This document shows, piece after piece, positions 19,764 to 29,180 of a DNA stretch of 64,000 nucleotides (position 1 is the first letter of the stretch; the number at the start of each line of letters is the position of its first letter). This stretch comes from Roseiarcus sp963770275 (lineage in GTDB: Bacteria > Pseudomonadota > Alphaproteobacteria > Rhizobiales > Beijerinckiaceae): the NCBI GenBank assembly GCA_963770275.1, contig CAVYPD010000007.1, positions 83,803 to 147,802 of the forward strand. The letters run 5' to 3'. Made by a program: the position numbers and the translations under genes. A model generated the notes under the pieces. That model made no database searches. It was not told the origin of the DNA and saw only the letters and a list, made by a program, of their open reading frames with translations.

Positions 19764-20835
19764 ATGGCGAGCTTCCGAATGGATCGACCGCGCCGACTTG
19801 AGGGACTGGGACGGGCGACGCTGCGATGGGCCATCGCGGCGTATGTCTTAGCGATGGCTGGCTTCGCCTGTGCGGCCGCAACATCGCCGATCTTGACGGC
19901 GGTCAAGGCGCGCGGATCGTTGGTCTGCGGGGTCAATGAAGGGTTACCCGGGTTCTCCAATGTCGACGAACGCGGAATGTGGACCGGATTCGACGTCGAT
20001 TTCTGTCGCGCGATCGCGGCCGCCATCTTTGGCGATCCGAAGAAGCTCAAGCTCGTGCCGCTATCGGCGGATGCCCGGTTTCAGGCGCTTCGGGACGGCA
20101 AAATTGACGTTCTCGCACGCAACTCGACATGGACGATGGGACGCGAAACAGAGTTCGGCCTGACCTTCGTTGGCGCCACCTATTACGACGGGCAGGGATT
20201 CATGGTCCCGCGGGCGCTGCGCGTGAATTCTGCGCTCCAACTCGACGGCGCTAAAGTCTGCGTGCAGAGCGGCACCACCACGATCGACAATCTGGCCGAC
20301 TTCTTCAACAGCAACGGCATGACGCTCCAGGAGGTCGTCTCCGACGTCTGCCGACGAGTCGATCAAGAACTACGACGCCGGCCTTTGCTCGGTCCTGACC
20401 AGCGATCTTTCCCAGCTCTACGCGTTACGTCTCCGCCTCGCCAAGCCGAGGGATCAGGTGATTCTGCCGGATGTGATCTCCAAGGAGCCCCTCGGCCCGG
20501 TAGTGCGCAACAATGATTTGCAATGGATTAGTGTGGTGAGGTGGGTCTATTTCGCCATGATCAACGCCGAAGAGCTTGGGGTCAGTACACAGACCATCGA
20601 TCAGGCGCTAAGGTCGCAGAAGCCTGAGGTCAAACGGCTGGTCGGGACAACTGGAGATTTCGGCGCGCAGATTGGGCTGACAAATGCCTGGGCGGCCAAC
20701 GTCATTCGGACTGTCGGCAACTACGGCGAAGTCTTTGAGCGCAACCTCGGCGCGAAAACCCCGCTCGCCATCCCGCGGGGTCTCAATCAGTTGTGGAACG
20801 AAGGCGGCATTCAATACGCCCCGCCAATTCGATGA
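19764..20835 (+). CDS. aapJ: Amino-acid ABC transporter substrate-binding protein (AapJ-like), frameshifted
   Basis: A periplasmic binding protein of about 350 residues. It begins with a basic N terminus and a hydrophobic signal (AIAAYVLAMAGFACAA). Then comes LVCGVNEGLPGFSNVDERGMWTGFDVDFCRA, the general L-amino-acid binding signature of the AapJ/BztA group. The frame shifts by +1 at about 20,349. Dropping one T gives DVSADES-like continuity into SIKNYDAGLCSVLTSD and the normal C terminus. I place the start at the ATG at 19764, which has a GAGAG stretch upstream. An alternative ATG is at 19746. Its natural partners, aapQMP-type permeases, are encoded 24 kb away at 44.4-47.4 kb. Confidence 0.83.
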
Positions 20836-21234
20836 CGGATAGTCAAGGCGGCTTGCTTAAGGCCAAGGTCTGATGAGCACTACTTTTAGCTCGAAACGAG
20901 AAGGGCGTCGCTAAGTGTCGAACTTTGTGTTGGCAAATTGGGAAGCAGGGGTTATACTATTCGTAATCTCAGGAATGCGACCTTGTCCCGCGCGGCACCG
21001 GGAGAGGGCGGGTCTGCGCTTGAGACGGATTGTTTCGCAACCTCTGACGCGAGTTGAAGGGCCGCCGATTTTTTTATTTGTTTCGGCTGTAACTCCTTGA
21101 AAAGGCTCGATTCGACCAAGAAAATCCAAATAAATCCAAGGATTTTTATTTGGAATCGCTTGGATTTTCTTGCGCTGAGCTCGCGCCCTGGTTGTCGGAA
21201 CCCGAGCAACGAGGCGCGTCAGGCGCCCCGGGTC
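20836..21234. other. Intergenic gap, no gene seen; contains an AT-rich hairpin
   Basis: About 400 bases between the convergent aapJ-like and DUF2093 genes. Short ORFs here are not convincing. The one clear structure is the inverted repeat described at 21,118-21,171. Confidence 0.5.
21118..21171. repeat. AT-rich inverted repeat, possible bidirectional terminator
   Basis: Left arm AAGAAAATCCAA at 21118-21129 and right arm TTGGATTTTCTT at 21160-21171 are a perfect 12-base inverted repeat. Inside it a second, near-perfect inverted repeat pairs CCAAATAAATCC (21126-21137) with GGATTTTTATTTGG (21140-21153). The two foldings are mutually exclusive. The site lies between two convergent genes, which suits a terminator. 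The low GC is unusual for this window. Confidence 0.55.
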
Positions 21235-21450
21235 TTACCGGCGTTCACACTCTCTCTTCATCGAGGCGGTGGGACTGGCGTAAGCCTCCTGGCGATCCAC
21301 GCTCCAGTAGCGTAGCTCGTCGAGAGGGATTGGCTCGCCAGTCACGACGCAGCGCACGTAAGCGCCCGGCCGGAGGATGCGAAAATCGCCGTCGAGAAAC
21401 TCAATCTTCGCTTCGCCGGTGTCGACTGGACGACGCTCGAATTTGTTCAT
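21235..21450 (-). CDS. DUF2093 domain-containing protein
   Basis: A 71-residue protein matching DUF2093, a short alphaproteobacterial family. The typical core is AKIEFLDGDFRILRPGAYVRCVVTGEPIPLDELRYWSVDRQE. There is no signal or membrane segment. It is divergent from rpsU. Function unknown. Confidence 0.88.
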   Translation of the reverse strand: MNKFERRPVDTGEAKIEFLDGDFRILRPGAYVRCVVTGEPIPLDELRYWSVDRQEAYASPTASMKRECERR

Positions 21451-21650
21451 TTCAGGGATCCTAAGTTGACTATTCTATGCCATGACGCGCGCGACAAGGG
21501 AACCGGGACGTCGCCGCGGACCCGCAAGCGCTCTGGACAAGAAATAGCCTCTCTGCTAAAGGCCCCGCAACTTGCGCTACGCGGTGTCAGCGAATGCGCG
21601 CGCCAATTTTCGGATCTTTCGAGGCTCGGCCTCAGAATACAGGATAGTCC

Positions 21651-21902
21651 GTGCAGGTACTCGTTCGCGACAACAATGTGGATCAGGCCCTCAAGGCTCT
21701 CAAGAAGAAAATGCAGCGCGAGGGAATCTTCCGCGAAATGAAGCTTCGCGGACATTACGAGAAGCCCTCTGAGAAGCGAGCGCGCGAAAAGGCTGAGGCG
21801 GTTCGGCGCGCGCGCAAGCTCGCACGCAAGAAGTTGCAGCGCGAAGGCCTACTTCCGATGAAGCCAAAGCCGGTTCCCGGAGCGCCAAGGTCGGCCGGCT
21901 GA
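21651..21902 (+). CDS. rpsU: 30S ribosomal protein S21
   Basis: An 83-residue small-subunit ribosomal protein. It opens VQVLVRDNNVDQALKALKKKMQREG and has the S21 core FREMKLRGHYEKPSEKRAREK, followed by a basic tail. The start is the GTG at 21651 with an AGGA six bases upstream. The extended C-terminal tail is common in alphaproteobacteria. Confidence 0.95.
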   Translation: MQVLVRDNNVDQALKALKKKMQREGIFREMKLRGHYEKPSEKRAREKAEAVRRARKLARKKLQREGLLPMKPKPVPGAPRSAG

Positions 21903-22062
21903 TCAGCGACGGTTCGATGTCTGTCGGCAAGATTTGCCCAGCAAAACTTTAGCGTCAAGCGCCCGTGGCCCTTGGCGGTCGGTTGAGCGGCGGGGTTTTT
22001 GGTTTGGCCTTGCGTATCATCGATCAAGGCGCACATTTGCTCTGGCCTTCGGTCTTGGCGCG

Positions 22063-22911
22063 ATGAGGGGACGACCGACATCCACGAGCATTTCGGCGCG
22101 AACCGTGTTAGCGGCGATGGCGCTAACGCTTGCAGCGTGCAGCGAGACGCTCGGCGGGTTTAACACGCATGTGGCGGAACTCGACGCCGAACCCGCGGCT
22201 CAGGCCTCCAACGCCGGCAACATTGCTTCCCTTACCGACGTCATTCAACGCAATCCAAGTGACGCTACTGCTTACAACACGCGCGGCGTCGTCTACGCCA
22301 AGCTCGGCAAGTATTCGAACGCCATCGAGGATTTCAGCCACACGATCGAGCTCGATCCGCATTTTTCCGGCGCCTACACCAACCGGGCGCTCGCCTACCG
22401 CCAGACCAAGAAAGACGACCTGGCGATGCAGGACTTCAATCAGGCGATCTCCGTCAATGCAAACGATGCGGCCGCCTATCTCGGCCGCGGTAACCTCGAG
22501 CGCGCGCACGGCGACTATCCCGGTGCCCTCAACGACTTGAACCAAGCGATCCGGCTGAACCCCGAGGGGGCCCAGGCCTACCACGCGCGTGGCCTCATCT
22601 ATCAGCGGCAGGGCGACAACGCTCAGGCCATCACCGATTTCAACAATGCGATTGACCGAGACCCGTTCGCGGGCGCCCCGTATCAAGCTCGTGGCCAGAG
22701 CTTGATGGCTACCGGCAAATACGATGCCGCGATCGAGGACTTCAACGCGGCGCTCAACGTCAACGCCAACAACTCGGAAGCCTGGACAGGCCTCGGCGTC
22801 TGTTACGAGAAGCTGAACAATCATGCGAAAGCGGTCGAATCCTACCAACGTGCGGTGACGGTCAATCCCAGCAACGGCGAAGCGCGCGCGGCCTTGCAGC
22901 GGTTGAGCTGA
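22063..22911 (+). CDS. TPR-repeat lipoprotein
   Basis: A 282-residue exported protein. From the ATG at 22063 the N terminus is a lipoprotein signal with lipobox LAAC, the lipidated Cys being residue 26. The rest is made of about six tetratricopeptide repeats. Recurring signatures include AYNTRGVVYAKLGKYSNAIEDF, AYTNRALAYRQTKK and AWTGLGVCYEKLNNHAKAV. Such NlpI-like proteins are protein-protein scaffolds at the membrane. The partner is unknown. An open frame extends upstream to 21934 but would bury the signal peptide. Confidence 0.85.
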   Translation: MRGRPTSTSISARTVLAAMALTLAACSETLGGFNTHVAELDAEPAAQASNAGNIASLTDVIQRNPSDATAYNTRGVVYAKLGKYSNAIEDFSHTIELDPHFSGAYTNRALAYRQTKKDDLAMQDFNQAISVNANDAAAYLGRGNLERAHGDYPGALNDLNQAIRLNPEGAQAYHARGLIYQRQGDNAQAITDFNNAIDRDPFAGAPYQARGQSLMATGKYDAAIEDFNAALNVNANNSEAWTGLGVCYEKLNNHAKAVESYQRAVTVNPSNGEARAALQRLS

Positions 22912-22949
22912 GGCGCGAAGCTTAAGGCCGCGACCGAAATTGTACGCGG

Positions 22950-23030
22950 CAGCGCGGTGTACGGTTTTGCGAGCGAGGAAGCGATTTCAATCGCTTAAGC
23001 TGATTTTTCTGCAACTCGACTGAGGCGGCC
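22950..23030 (-). repeat. Dispersed repeat, copy C (inverted)
   Basis: Read on the minus strand this gives GAGTTGCAGAAAAATCAGCT, TAAGC, and GCAAAACCGTACACCG, matching copy B (19,045-19,120) block for block. The middle carries an inverted repeat AAGCGATT-GA-AATCGCTT that could form a small hairpin. It lies between the TPR lipoprotein and accC. Confidence 0.65.
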
Positions 23031-23087
23031 GCAAGACTGACGGGCGTCTTTCGAAGGCAATGGCTCCTCGCAACTGTGGCGACGGTT

Positions 23088-23155
23088 CAGCCTAGTGGGA
23101 GCCTCGGCGTCCCCTCACCCTCAGCCTAGTGGGAACCTCCGCGTCCCCTCACCCT
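23088..23155. repeat. 34-base tandem duplication across the accC stop codon
   Basis: Two adjacent 34-base units, 23088-23121 and 23122-23155, each starting CAGCCTAGTGGGA and ending CCCCTCACCCT. They differ at two positions. The downstream unit contains the accC termination region, and the other lies just beyond the stop. This looks like a recent local duplication. Confidence 0.8.
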
Positions 23156-24503
23156 CCGCGTTTGGCTCGTTCCGCAGGAAATCCTCGAGCCAGTGGATAT
23201 CGTATTGGCCGTTCTGCACGTCTGAGTTTCGAACCAGCGCGCGAAACAGTGGCAAGGTCGTCTCGATGCCGTCGACGACGAATTCATCGAGCGCCCTTCG
23301 GAGCCGCATCAGAGCTTCGGTCCGCGTTCGGCCGTGGACGACCAGTTTGCCAACTAGCGAATCGTAGAAAGGGGGAATCACGTACCCTTGGTACGCTGCC
23401 GAATTGACCCGAATGCCTAGGCCTCCGGGGGGATGAAAGTAGGTAATTCGTCCCGGCGAAGGCGTGAATGTGCGCGGGTGCTCCGCGTTAATGCGGCATT
23501 CAATCGCCGCACCAAGGAATCGGACATCATCCTGCACGATAGAGAGAGGTGAGCCGGCCGCAATCTTGATTTGCTCATTGATGATGTCAATTCCGGTGAT
23601 CATTTCGGTGACCGGATGCTCGACTTGGACCCGTGTGTTCATCTCAATGAAGAAGAACTTCCCGTCCTCGTATAGGAACTCGACCGTTCCCGCGCCGACG
23701 TAGCCCAGCTCAGCCATCGCCCTGGCGACAATTCCGCCGATGTTCTCGCGCTGTTCCGGGTTTAGAGCCGGGGAGGGGCCCTCCTCCCACACTTTCTGGT
23801 GGCGACGCTGAAGGGAGCAGTCGCGCTCGCCAAGGTGAATGGCGTGTCCCTGCGTGTCGCCGAGCACCTGAACTTCGACGTGGCGTGGTTTGGCGAGGTA
23901 TTTCTCCAGATACACGGAATCATCGCCGAATGCGGTCCTCGCTTCGATCTTGGCCGCACTGATCGCTTCGGCAATGTCGTTGGGCCCAAACGCGACCTTC
24001 ATCCCGCGGCCACCCCCGCCTGCCGCGGCCTTGACGATGACCGGATAGCCGATCTTGTCGGCAATCTCGCGCGCTTCGACTTCGTCGCGTACGCCGCCTT
24101 CGGATCCCGGGACACATGGGAGCCCGAGCCGCTCAGCGGTGCGCTTGGCCTCGATCTTGTCGCCCATCAAGCGGATGTGTTCAGCTTTCGGGCCGATGAA
24201 TGTGATCTCGTGCTCGTCGAGAATATCCGCGAAACGTGCGTTCTCGGCTAGAAAACCATAGCCCGGATGAACGGCGTCGGCGCCCGTGATCTCGCACGCG
24301 GCGACAATCGCGGGAATGTTGAGATAGCTGTCGCGCGCGGGCGGCGGCCCGATGCATACGCTCTCGTCCGCCAGCTTGACGTGCATCGCGTCCTTGTCGG
24401 CGGTTGAATAGACCGCAACGGTCGCGATGCCGAGCTCCTTGGCCGCACGCAGGACTCTGAGCGCAATCTCGCCTCGGTTGGCGATCAGGATTTTATCGAA
24501 CAT
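23121..24503 (-). CDS. accC: Acetyl-CoA carboxylase, biotin carboxylase subunit
   Basis: A 460-residue ATP-dependent biotin carboxylase for malonyl-CoA synthesis. N-terminal MFDKILIANRGEIALRVLRAAKELG, the ATP-grasp glycine-rich KAAAGGGGRGMK, and FIEMNTRVQVEHPVTE are all present. The start is placed at MFDKILIANRG, because the upstream extension is not conserved. The gene follows accB by 54 bases on the same strand, the standard order. The last residues, GEGTRRFPLG, are in a small tandem repeat and look less conserved. Confidence 0.96.
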   Translation of the reverse strand: MFDKILIANRGEIALRVLRAAKELGIATVAVYSTADKDAMHVKLADESVCIGPPPARDSYLNIPAIVAACEITGADAVHPGYGFLAENARFADILDEHEITFIGPKAEHIRLMGDKIEAKRTAERLGLPCVPGSEGGVRDEVEAREIADKIGYPVIVKAAAGGGGRGMKVAFGPNDIAEAISAAKIEARTAFGDDSVYLEKYLAKPRHVEVQVLGDTQGHAIHLGERDCSLQRRHQKVWEEGPSPALNPEQRENIGGIVARAMAELGYVGAGTVEFLYEDGKFFFIEMNTRVQVEHPVTEMITGIDIINEQIKIAAGSPLSIVQDDVRFLGAAIECRINAEHPRTFTPSPGRITYFHPPGGLGIRVNSAAYQGYVIPPFYDSLVGKLVVHGRTRTEALMRLRRALDEFVVDGIETTLPLFRALVRNSDVQNGQYDIHWLEDFLRNEPNAEGEGTRRFPLG

Positions 24504-24557
24504 CGGGGCGAGCTCCCCGATCGCTCGCAACCATCGCGGCTCGACTCGGTATCGCGG

Positions 24558-25061
24558 TCATTCAACAATCATCAACGGCTGGTCGTATTCGACCGGAGAG
24601 CCATCCTCGACCAGGATGCTGACGACCTTGCCGGCCCGCGGCGCAACAATGTCGTTGAAGGTCTTCATTGCCTCGACCAGCAGCAACTTGTCTCCGACCT
24701 TCACCATCGACCCAAGTTCGACGAACGGCTTGGTTTCGGGACTGGCCCGCAAATAGGCCGTGCCGACCATCGGGGATTTCACGGCGCCGGCCAGGTCGGC
24801 TGCAGGCGGCTCGATTGCAGGCGGAACACCGGCGCCGCCTTGCACGGCATGGGTCGCGGCAGCCGTCGTTTGAGGGCTCGCGGCTACGCTCACAACTGAC
24901 GACGCTCGCTCGCGCGCCAGACGCACTTGCAGGTCGCCGAGGCTGATCTCGATCTCGCTCAGATCGTATTGCGACACGATCTTTGCGAGTTGGTCGATCG
25001 CAGCGACGTCGACAAGACTTTGCGTAGACCCGTCGGTTTGCACGCCGGACGGCTTCTTCAT
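24558..25061 (-). CDS. accB: Acetyl-CoA carboxylase, biotin carboxyl carrier protein
   Basis: A 167-residue BCCP. The N-terminal part, IDQLAKIVSQYDLSEIEISLGDLQVRLARE, is typical. It is followed by a Pro/Ala-rich linker and a C-terminal biotinyl domain. The biotin-accepting Lys is in LLVEAMKTFNDIVA. The start is MKKPSGVQTDGS at 25061. The open frame extends upstream but the added residues overlap the intergenic region only. It forms an operon with accC. Confidence 0.94.
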   Translation of the reverse strand: MKKPSGVQTDGSTQSLVDVAAIDQLAKIVSQYDLSEIEISLGDLQVRLARERASSVVSVAASPQTTAAATHAVQGGAGVPPAIEPPAADLAGAVKSPMVGTAYLRASPETKPFVELGSMVKVGDKLLLVEAMKTFNDIVAPRAGKVVSILVEDGSPVEYDQPLMIVE

Positions 25062-25161
25062 TTTGCTTAGCTCACGAACAGGAATTGACGCGCCGGTCAA
25101 CAATCGGGCTTTCGTATATCCCGACGATCCGGGCAAAGAAAGTGCGCCGAGCGGCTGCAGT

Positions 25162-27250
25162 TCATGCCCGGCGCGCCCATACGCTGACATCGTGAAACGC
25201 GACGCCGCCGTAGGGAGCGACGCTGTCGTCGCCAACGAGGACGTTGATTCCCCAGCCGTCAAGAAAGGCCGAAGGCGGCCAGATGCCTTCGCTGACCAGG
25301 ACGCCCGGCTTCACGCTCTCGACGATGCGGGCGTGCAGGCGCGTCCGGCCACGTTCGTTCCCCAGTTGCACGACGTCGCCTTGCGAGAGCCCAAGGCTCG
25401 CCGCATCGGACGGATTGATCAGGACTTCGGGTCGCTGTTCCCGCGAGAGCGAGGTCGGCGTCTGAGTGAAGGTCGAATTGAGGAAATTTCGAGCTGGAGA
25501 GGTCGCGAGCTTGAACGGGTGATCTTCGTCAGCGTCCTCGTTGATCGCCCAATGGTCAGGCAGAGTTGGCATGGCGCGCCAGGGGCCGCGCATTCCGTCA
25601 TTGGCGACCGGCGTGTCTTTCCAATCCGCCTTGAAGCGAAATTTTCCGTCCGGAAAGCCAAAGCCGCTGAGGAAGTGCGACTCCTCGAATGGCGGTTGCA
25701 AGTCGAGCCAGCGGTCTTTTTCAAGATTCGCAAGATCGCCGTAGCCCGATTCGCGCAGCGTCCAATCAATGATCTCGCGTGGCGACATCGAGAAGGCGGG
25801 ATGTTCGGCGCCGACGCGTCGAGCGAGCGCGGCGATCACCTCGTGATTCGAGCGGCAGCCCTCGGGCGGATCGACCACCTTGGCGGCGAATTGCAGATGC
25901 TGATGGCCTCCGGCGGTGTAGATGTCGTCGTGCTCCAGGAACATGGTGGCGGGCAACACGATATCGGCGTAGCGCGCGGTGTCGGTCATGAACTGCTCGT
26001 GGACGCAGGTGAAGAGGTCCTCGCGCGAAAAGCCGCGACGCACTTTCTCCTGATGCGGCGCGACGGCAAGCGGGTTCGTATTCTGGATCAGCATGGCTCG
26101 CACGGGCGGGCCGCCTTTCAGCGCCTCTGCCTCGCCGGTCAGGATGGCGCCGACCCGCGACTGGTCCAGGCGACGAACATTCAAATCGCGGACGTCCAGC
26201 CCCTCGATCATTGTCCTTTGCAGCTTGTACACGCCGCTGTTGCTGTGGAAGGCGCCGCCTCCCTCGTGCGCCCAGGCGCCGGTGACCGCGGGAATGCATA
26301 AAGCCGCGTGCATGTTTGCCGCGCCGTTGCGCTGCCGCGAGAAACCAAAACCAAGGCGGAAGAAGCTTCGCTTCGTTCGCCCGACGAGGGCGGCGAATTC
26401 CTCGATTTGCGCAACCGGGACGCCGGTGATCGCGCTCGCCCATGCGGGATCGCGGGTCTGCACGTGCGCCTCGAGTTCATGCGGCGCGTCTGTGTATCGC
26501 TCGAGATAGTCCCAATCGGCCAAGCCGTCCCGAAACAGGATGTGCATCACCGCGCAGGCGAGCGCTCCGTCCGTGCCTGGCCTCACGCACAATGCGAGAT
26601 CGGCCTGGCGCATCGTTTCGTTTTCGTAGATGTCGATGGCGACGATCTTCGCGCCGCGTTCCTTGCGCGCGCGAATCGCGTGGGTCATGACATTGACCTG
26701 CGTGGCGACCGCGTTGGTGCCCCAAATAACGACGCAATCCGACTTCGCCATTTCTCGCGGGATCGGCGCCGATCAGCCGACCGGTTCCGGCGACATATCC
26801 AGGCTACGCGATCCCGACGCAGATTGTCCCGTGGAAGCGGGAATAGCGCTTGGCGTGCGTGAGGCGCTCGATTCCGTCGCGCATCACGAGACCCATCGTG
26901 CCGGCGTAGAAGTATGGCCACACGCCTTCGGGTCCGAGTTCGCGCTCGACCGACAGGAAATTGTCAGCGACGCGGTCGAGCGCCTCGTCCCAACCGATCG
27001 GTGCGAATTGCCCGCTTCCCTTGGGGCCAACGCGTCGAAACGGCTGAGTCAGCCGATCCGGGTGATGGATGCGCTCCCAGTAGCGAGCGACCTTGGCGCA
27101 GACGACGCCGGACGTGTAGGTCTGGTCGCGCGCGCCGTGGATGCGGCCGATGCGCTTGCCCCCAATCACCTCGACGTCGAGAGCACAAACCGAGGGGCAG
27201 TCGTGCGGACAGACGGACGGACGCCGCGTAACCTCGGTGATCGCGTTCAT
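25162..27250 (-). pseudogene. Molybdopterin-dependent oxidoreductase, disrupted
   Basis: A formate-dehydrogenase/DMSO-reductase-family catalytic subunit of about 690 residues. It has an N-terminal [4Fe-4S] motif (CPHDCPSVC, with a later Cys in GVVCAK) and a molybdopterin-binding C-terminal domain (EVLINPSDAASLGLSQGDVVQL). Two lesions lie close together. An in-frame TAG at 26804-26806 falls where the protein continues PGYVAGTGRLIGADP. A +1 shift from an extra C lies at 26759-26761. A TGG (Trp) to TAG change could explain the stop. No accessory subunit is nearby. This is the best candidate for a real host pseudogene here. Confidence 0.82.
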
Positions 27251-27411
27251 GAGCCTCTTACAATCGTCACGCTTCGAGCCGCCCCTGCCGGCGCGATACT
27301 ACAGCGCTCCGCCCTCTGATTGAAGCGCTTGCGCTTGGTCCGCAAGCTCCCCTTGCATTTGCAACCAAATACAACTATTAAGTTGTAGTCGATCAAACCG
27401 GTTCATTAGTC

Positions 27412-27975
27412 TTGGCGATTCGCTTATTTCTCAGCGCCTGTGTGGCTTTTACGGCGCTCGGCGCCGCTTGGGCGGAGAAAGGGACCAACGCTGAGGGGTC
27501 CCAGCCGGAGATCCACTATGCGCCGCGCGAGAACCTTGAGAACCTCGACGCTCAGGCAATTGGCCGCGCTCAGTTGTCTATCGACATGGCGGCCTACGTT
27601 CTGTCCGACCCGCGGATCATCGAGGCGTTGACCGACGCGGCGGAACGCGGCGTCCTCATCCGGCTCTATTTGGACAAATCTCAATTCGCCGAGCACGGAC
27701 CCACACGCGGGGGGCTGGTCGAAGCGTTGCTCGCCCACCCCAACGTCGTCGCGCGGGTCAAGGGCGAGGGCGTTCTCATGCATTTGAAAGCCTACGCCCT
27801 CGATGGGGCGGTGTTGCGCACCGGTTCCGGCAACTTCTCCCGGTCGGGGCTCGCCAGCCAGGACAACGATGCCATCTTCATTACCGACCCGACGGTTGTC
27901 GATGCGTTTGAGAGCAATTTCGAACGCATTTGGGCGCGCGCGCAAAACGTCCGAGCGCTGGACGCGAACCGCTGA
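27412..27975 (+). CDS. Secreted phospholipase D-like (single HKD) protein
   Basis: A 187-residue protein with a signal peptide (RLFLSACVAFTALGAAWA) and one phospholipase D/nuclease motif: MHLKAYALDG (H-x-K-x4-D) followed by GSGNFSRSGLASQDND. One HKD motif suggests a dimeric phosphodiesterase or nuclease like bacterial Nuc, acting outside the cytoplasm. The start is TTG at 27412. An AT-rich stretch with AACTATTAAGTTGTAGT lies just upstream and may be a promoter. The substrate, nucleic acid or lipid, cannot be told. Confidence 0.82.
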   Translation: MAIRLFLSACVAFTALGAAWAEKGTNAEGSQPEIHYAPRENLENLDAQAIGRAQLSIDMAAYVLSDPRIIEALTDAAERGVLIRLYLDKSQFAEHGPTRGGLVEALLAHPNVVARVKGEGVLMHLKAYALDGAVLRTGSGNFSRSGLASQDNDAIFITDPTVVDAFESNFERIWARAQNVRALDANR

Positions 27976-28122
27976 TTTGCCGCGCTCGCCTCAGCGTGGA
28001 CCGTCAGCTGAAAGATTTAGGAATCTAGCGCCGCCGCTCGAGACGCCGCGGAAGCCAGCCCCGTCGACAGATGCGCATCGTCGATGGGTATGGCTGCGCA
28101 ATTGCGATCCCGCCCGCACCTT

Positions 28123-28386
28123 CTAGCGCAAGTCGCCACGCGGCTGGGGCAACCCCAATGGGGTATAGCGCTCGTAACGTTGATTGAATGCCTCGGCGCC
28201 GAGCATACCGACAGTTTCCATGCCATGAGAGGTTGTATTGCCTTGGGCGGCTAGAATTGATGATACGTGCCAGCGCCAAGTCGACGAGTCGTCCGTGGTG
28301 GGTCCTGTGGCGACCTCGGTCACGCCTGCAGCATAGCCGACGCCGCCGCCGATTGCCGTGAGAGCAAGAATGAGGGACTTCCGCAT
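28123..28386 (-). CDS. Hypothetical exported protein
   Basis: An 87-residue ORF from MRKSLILALTAIGGGVGYAAG, whose N terminus is a plausible signal peptide or membrane anchor. The rest is polar (TTDDSSTWRWHVSS and LPQPRGDLR). I do not recognise a family. Codon use looks like the neighbours'. It lies between the PLD-like gene and hdaA. Confidence 0.45.
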   Translation of the reverse strand: MRKSLILALTAIGGGVGYAAGVTEVATGPTTDDSSTWRWHVSSILAAQGNTTSHGMETVGMLGAEAFNQRYERYTPLGLPQPRGDLR

Positions 28387-28487
28387 TGTCTCCTCCGGGA
28401 TCTTGGCTTCAATTTTTGTCGCTGCGCTGCTATCTTCCATGCGGGCAGCGATGATTACTGAATAGTAAACATAAATTTGTGGCCAGG

Positions 28488-29180
28488 CTAGGGCCATTCG
28501 TTATCCGAAGACATTTGTCGCAGAGCCGCGCTTGCCATCGCGCGCGTTATACGTCGACCTTGCGTCAAAGCTTCGTTGTCGAGCACGGCGACAAGCTCTC
28601 GCGCGGCTCCAAGCGAACGCTCGATCCTGAGCGCGATGTAGGCGATTACATGCGGTTCCACCTGAAGCTGCCGATCGCTGAACAGCTTGAACAGAACAGC
28701 CTCGGTCAACTCAATGTCGGGCGCGGCAAGGCGTACAACTGGCGCTAGTCGAAGTCGCGACAAAAGGTCGGGAGTTTTGAGTCCCCAGGCGTCCGGCGCT
28801 GTACGAGAGGTTAGAAGCAGCCATATATCGTTTTGGAGCCCGGTATTAATCAGATGAAAAAAAAAGGCCTCTGCGCGGCTTGCCTGGTCGGCGTTTTCGA
28901 TCAGCACCGCGCTAGCTTTCGCGCAAGCCTGGAGGCTCGGTTCGTCCAACTCCTCCCCGGCGAGACAGAGCGCGCCGGCGGCTCGGGCCCAGATTGCTCC
29001 AAGGTGGCTCTTTCCGGCTCCCTCAGGTCCGACAAGCATCAGCATTCGGACAGCCCAGTTCGGCCACTGATCGACTGCAGCCAACGCGTCGAGGTTGGAC
29101 GGCGCCGACAGAAAATCCTCACGCGCGAAACTCGGCGAATGGGGCCAGCGAAACGTCAGCTGGCGAGGCGGAGACATCAT
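28488..29180 (-). CDS. hdaA: DnaA-related regulatory inactivator HdaA
   Basis: A 230-residue DnaA-like AAA+ protein that, with the sliding clamp, promotes ATP hydrolysis by DnaA and limits re-initiation. It opens with a short clamp-binding-like region (RQLTFRWPHSPSFAREDF). The P-loop GPEGAGKSH is at 51-58, and the sensor-type LTSRTAPDAWGLKTPDLLSRL follows. It has no C-terminal DNA-binding domain, as expected for Hda. The gene overlaps the upstream permease by four bases, so the two are translationally coupled. Position next to a PerM-like gene is conserved in the order. Confidence 0.88.
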   Translation of the reverse strand: MMSPPRQLTFRWPHSPSFAREDFLSAPSNLDALAAVDQWPNWAVRMLMLVGPEGAGKSHLGAIWARAAGALCLAGEELDEPSLQACAKASAVLIENADQASRAEAFFFHLINTGLQNDIWLLLTSRTAPDAWGLKTPDLLSRLRLAPVVRLAAPDIELTEAVLFKLFSDRQLQVEPHVIAYIALRIERSLGAARELVAVLDNEALTQGRRITRAMASAALRQMSSDNEWP

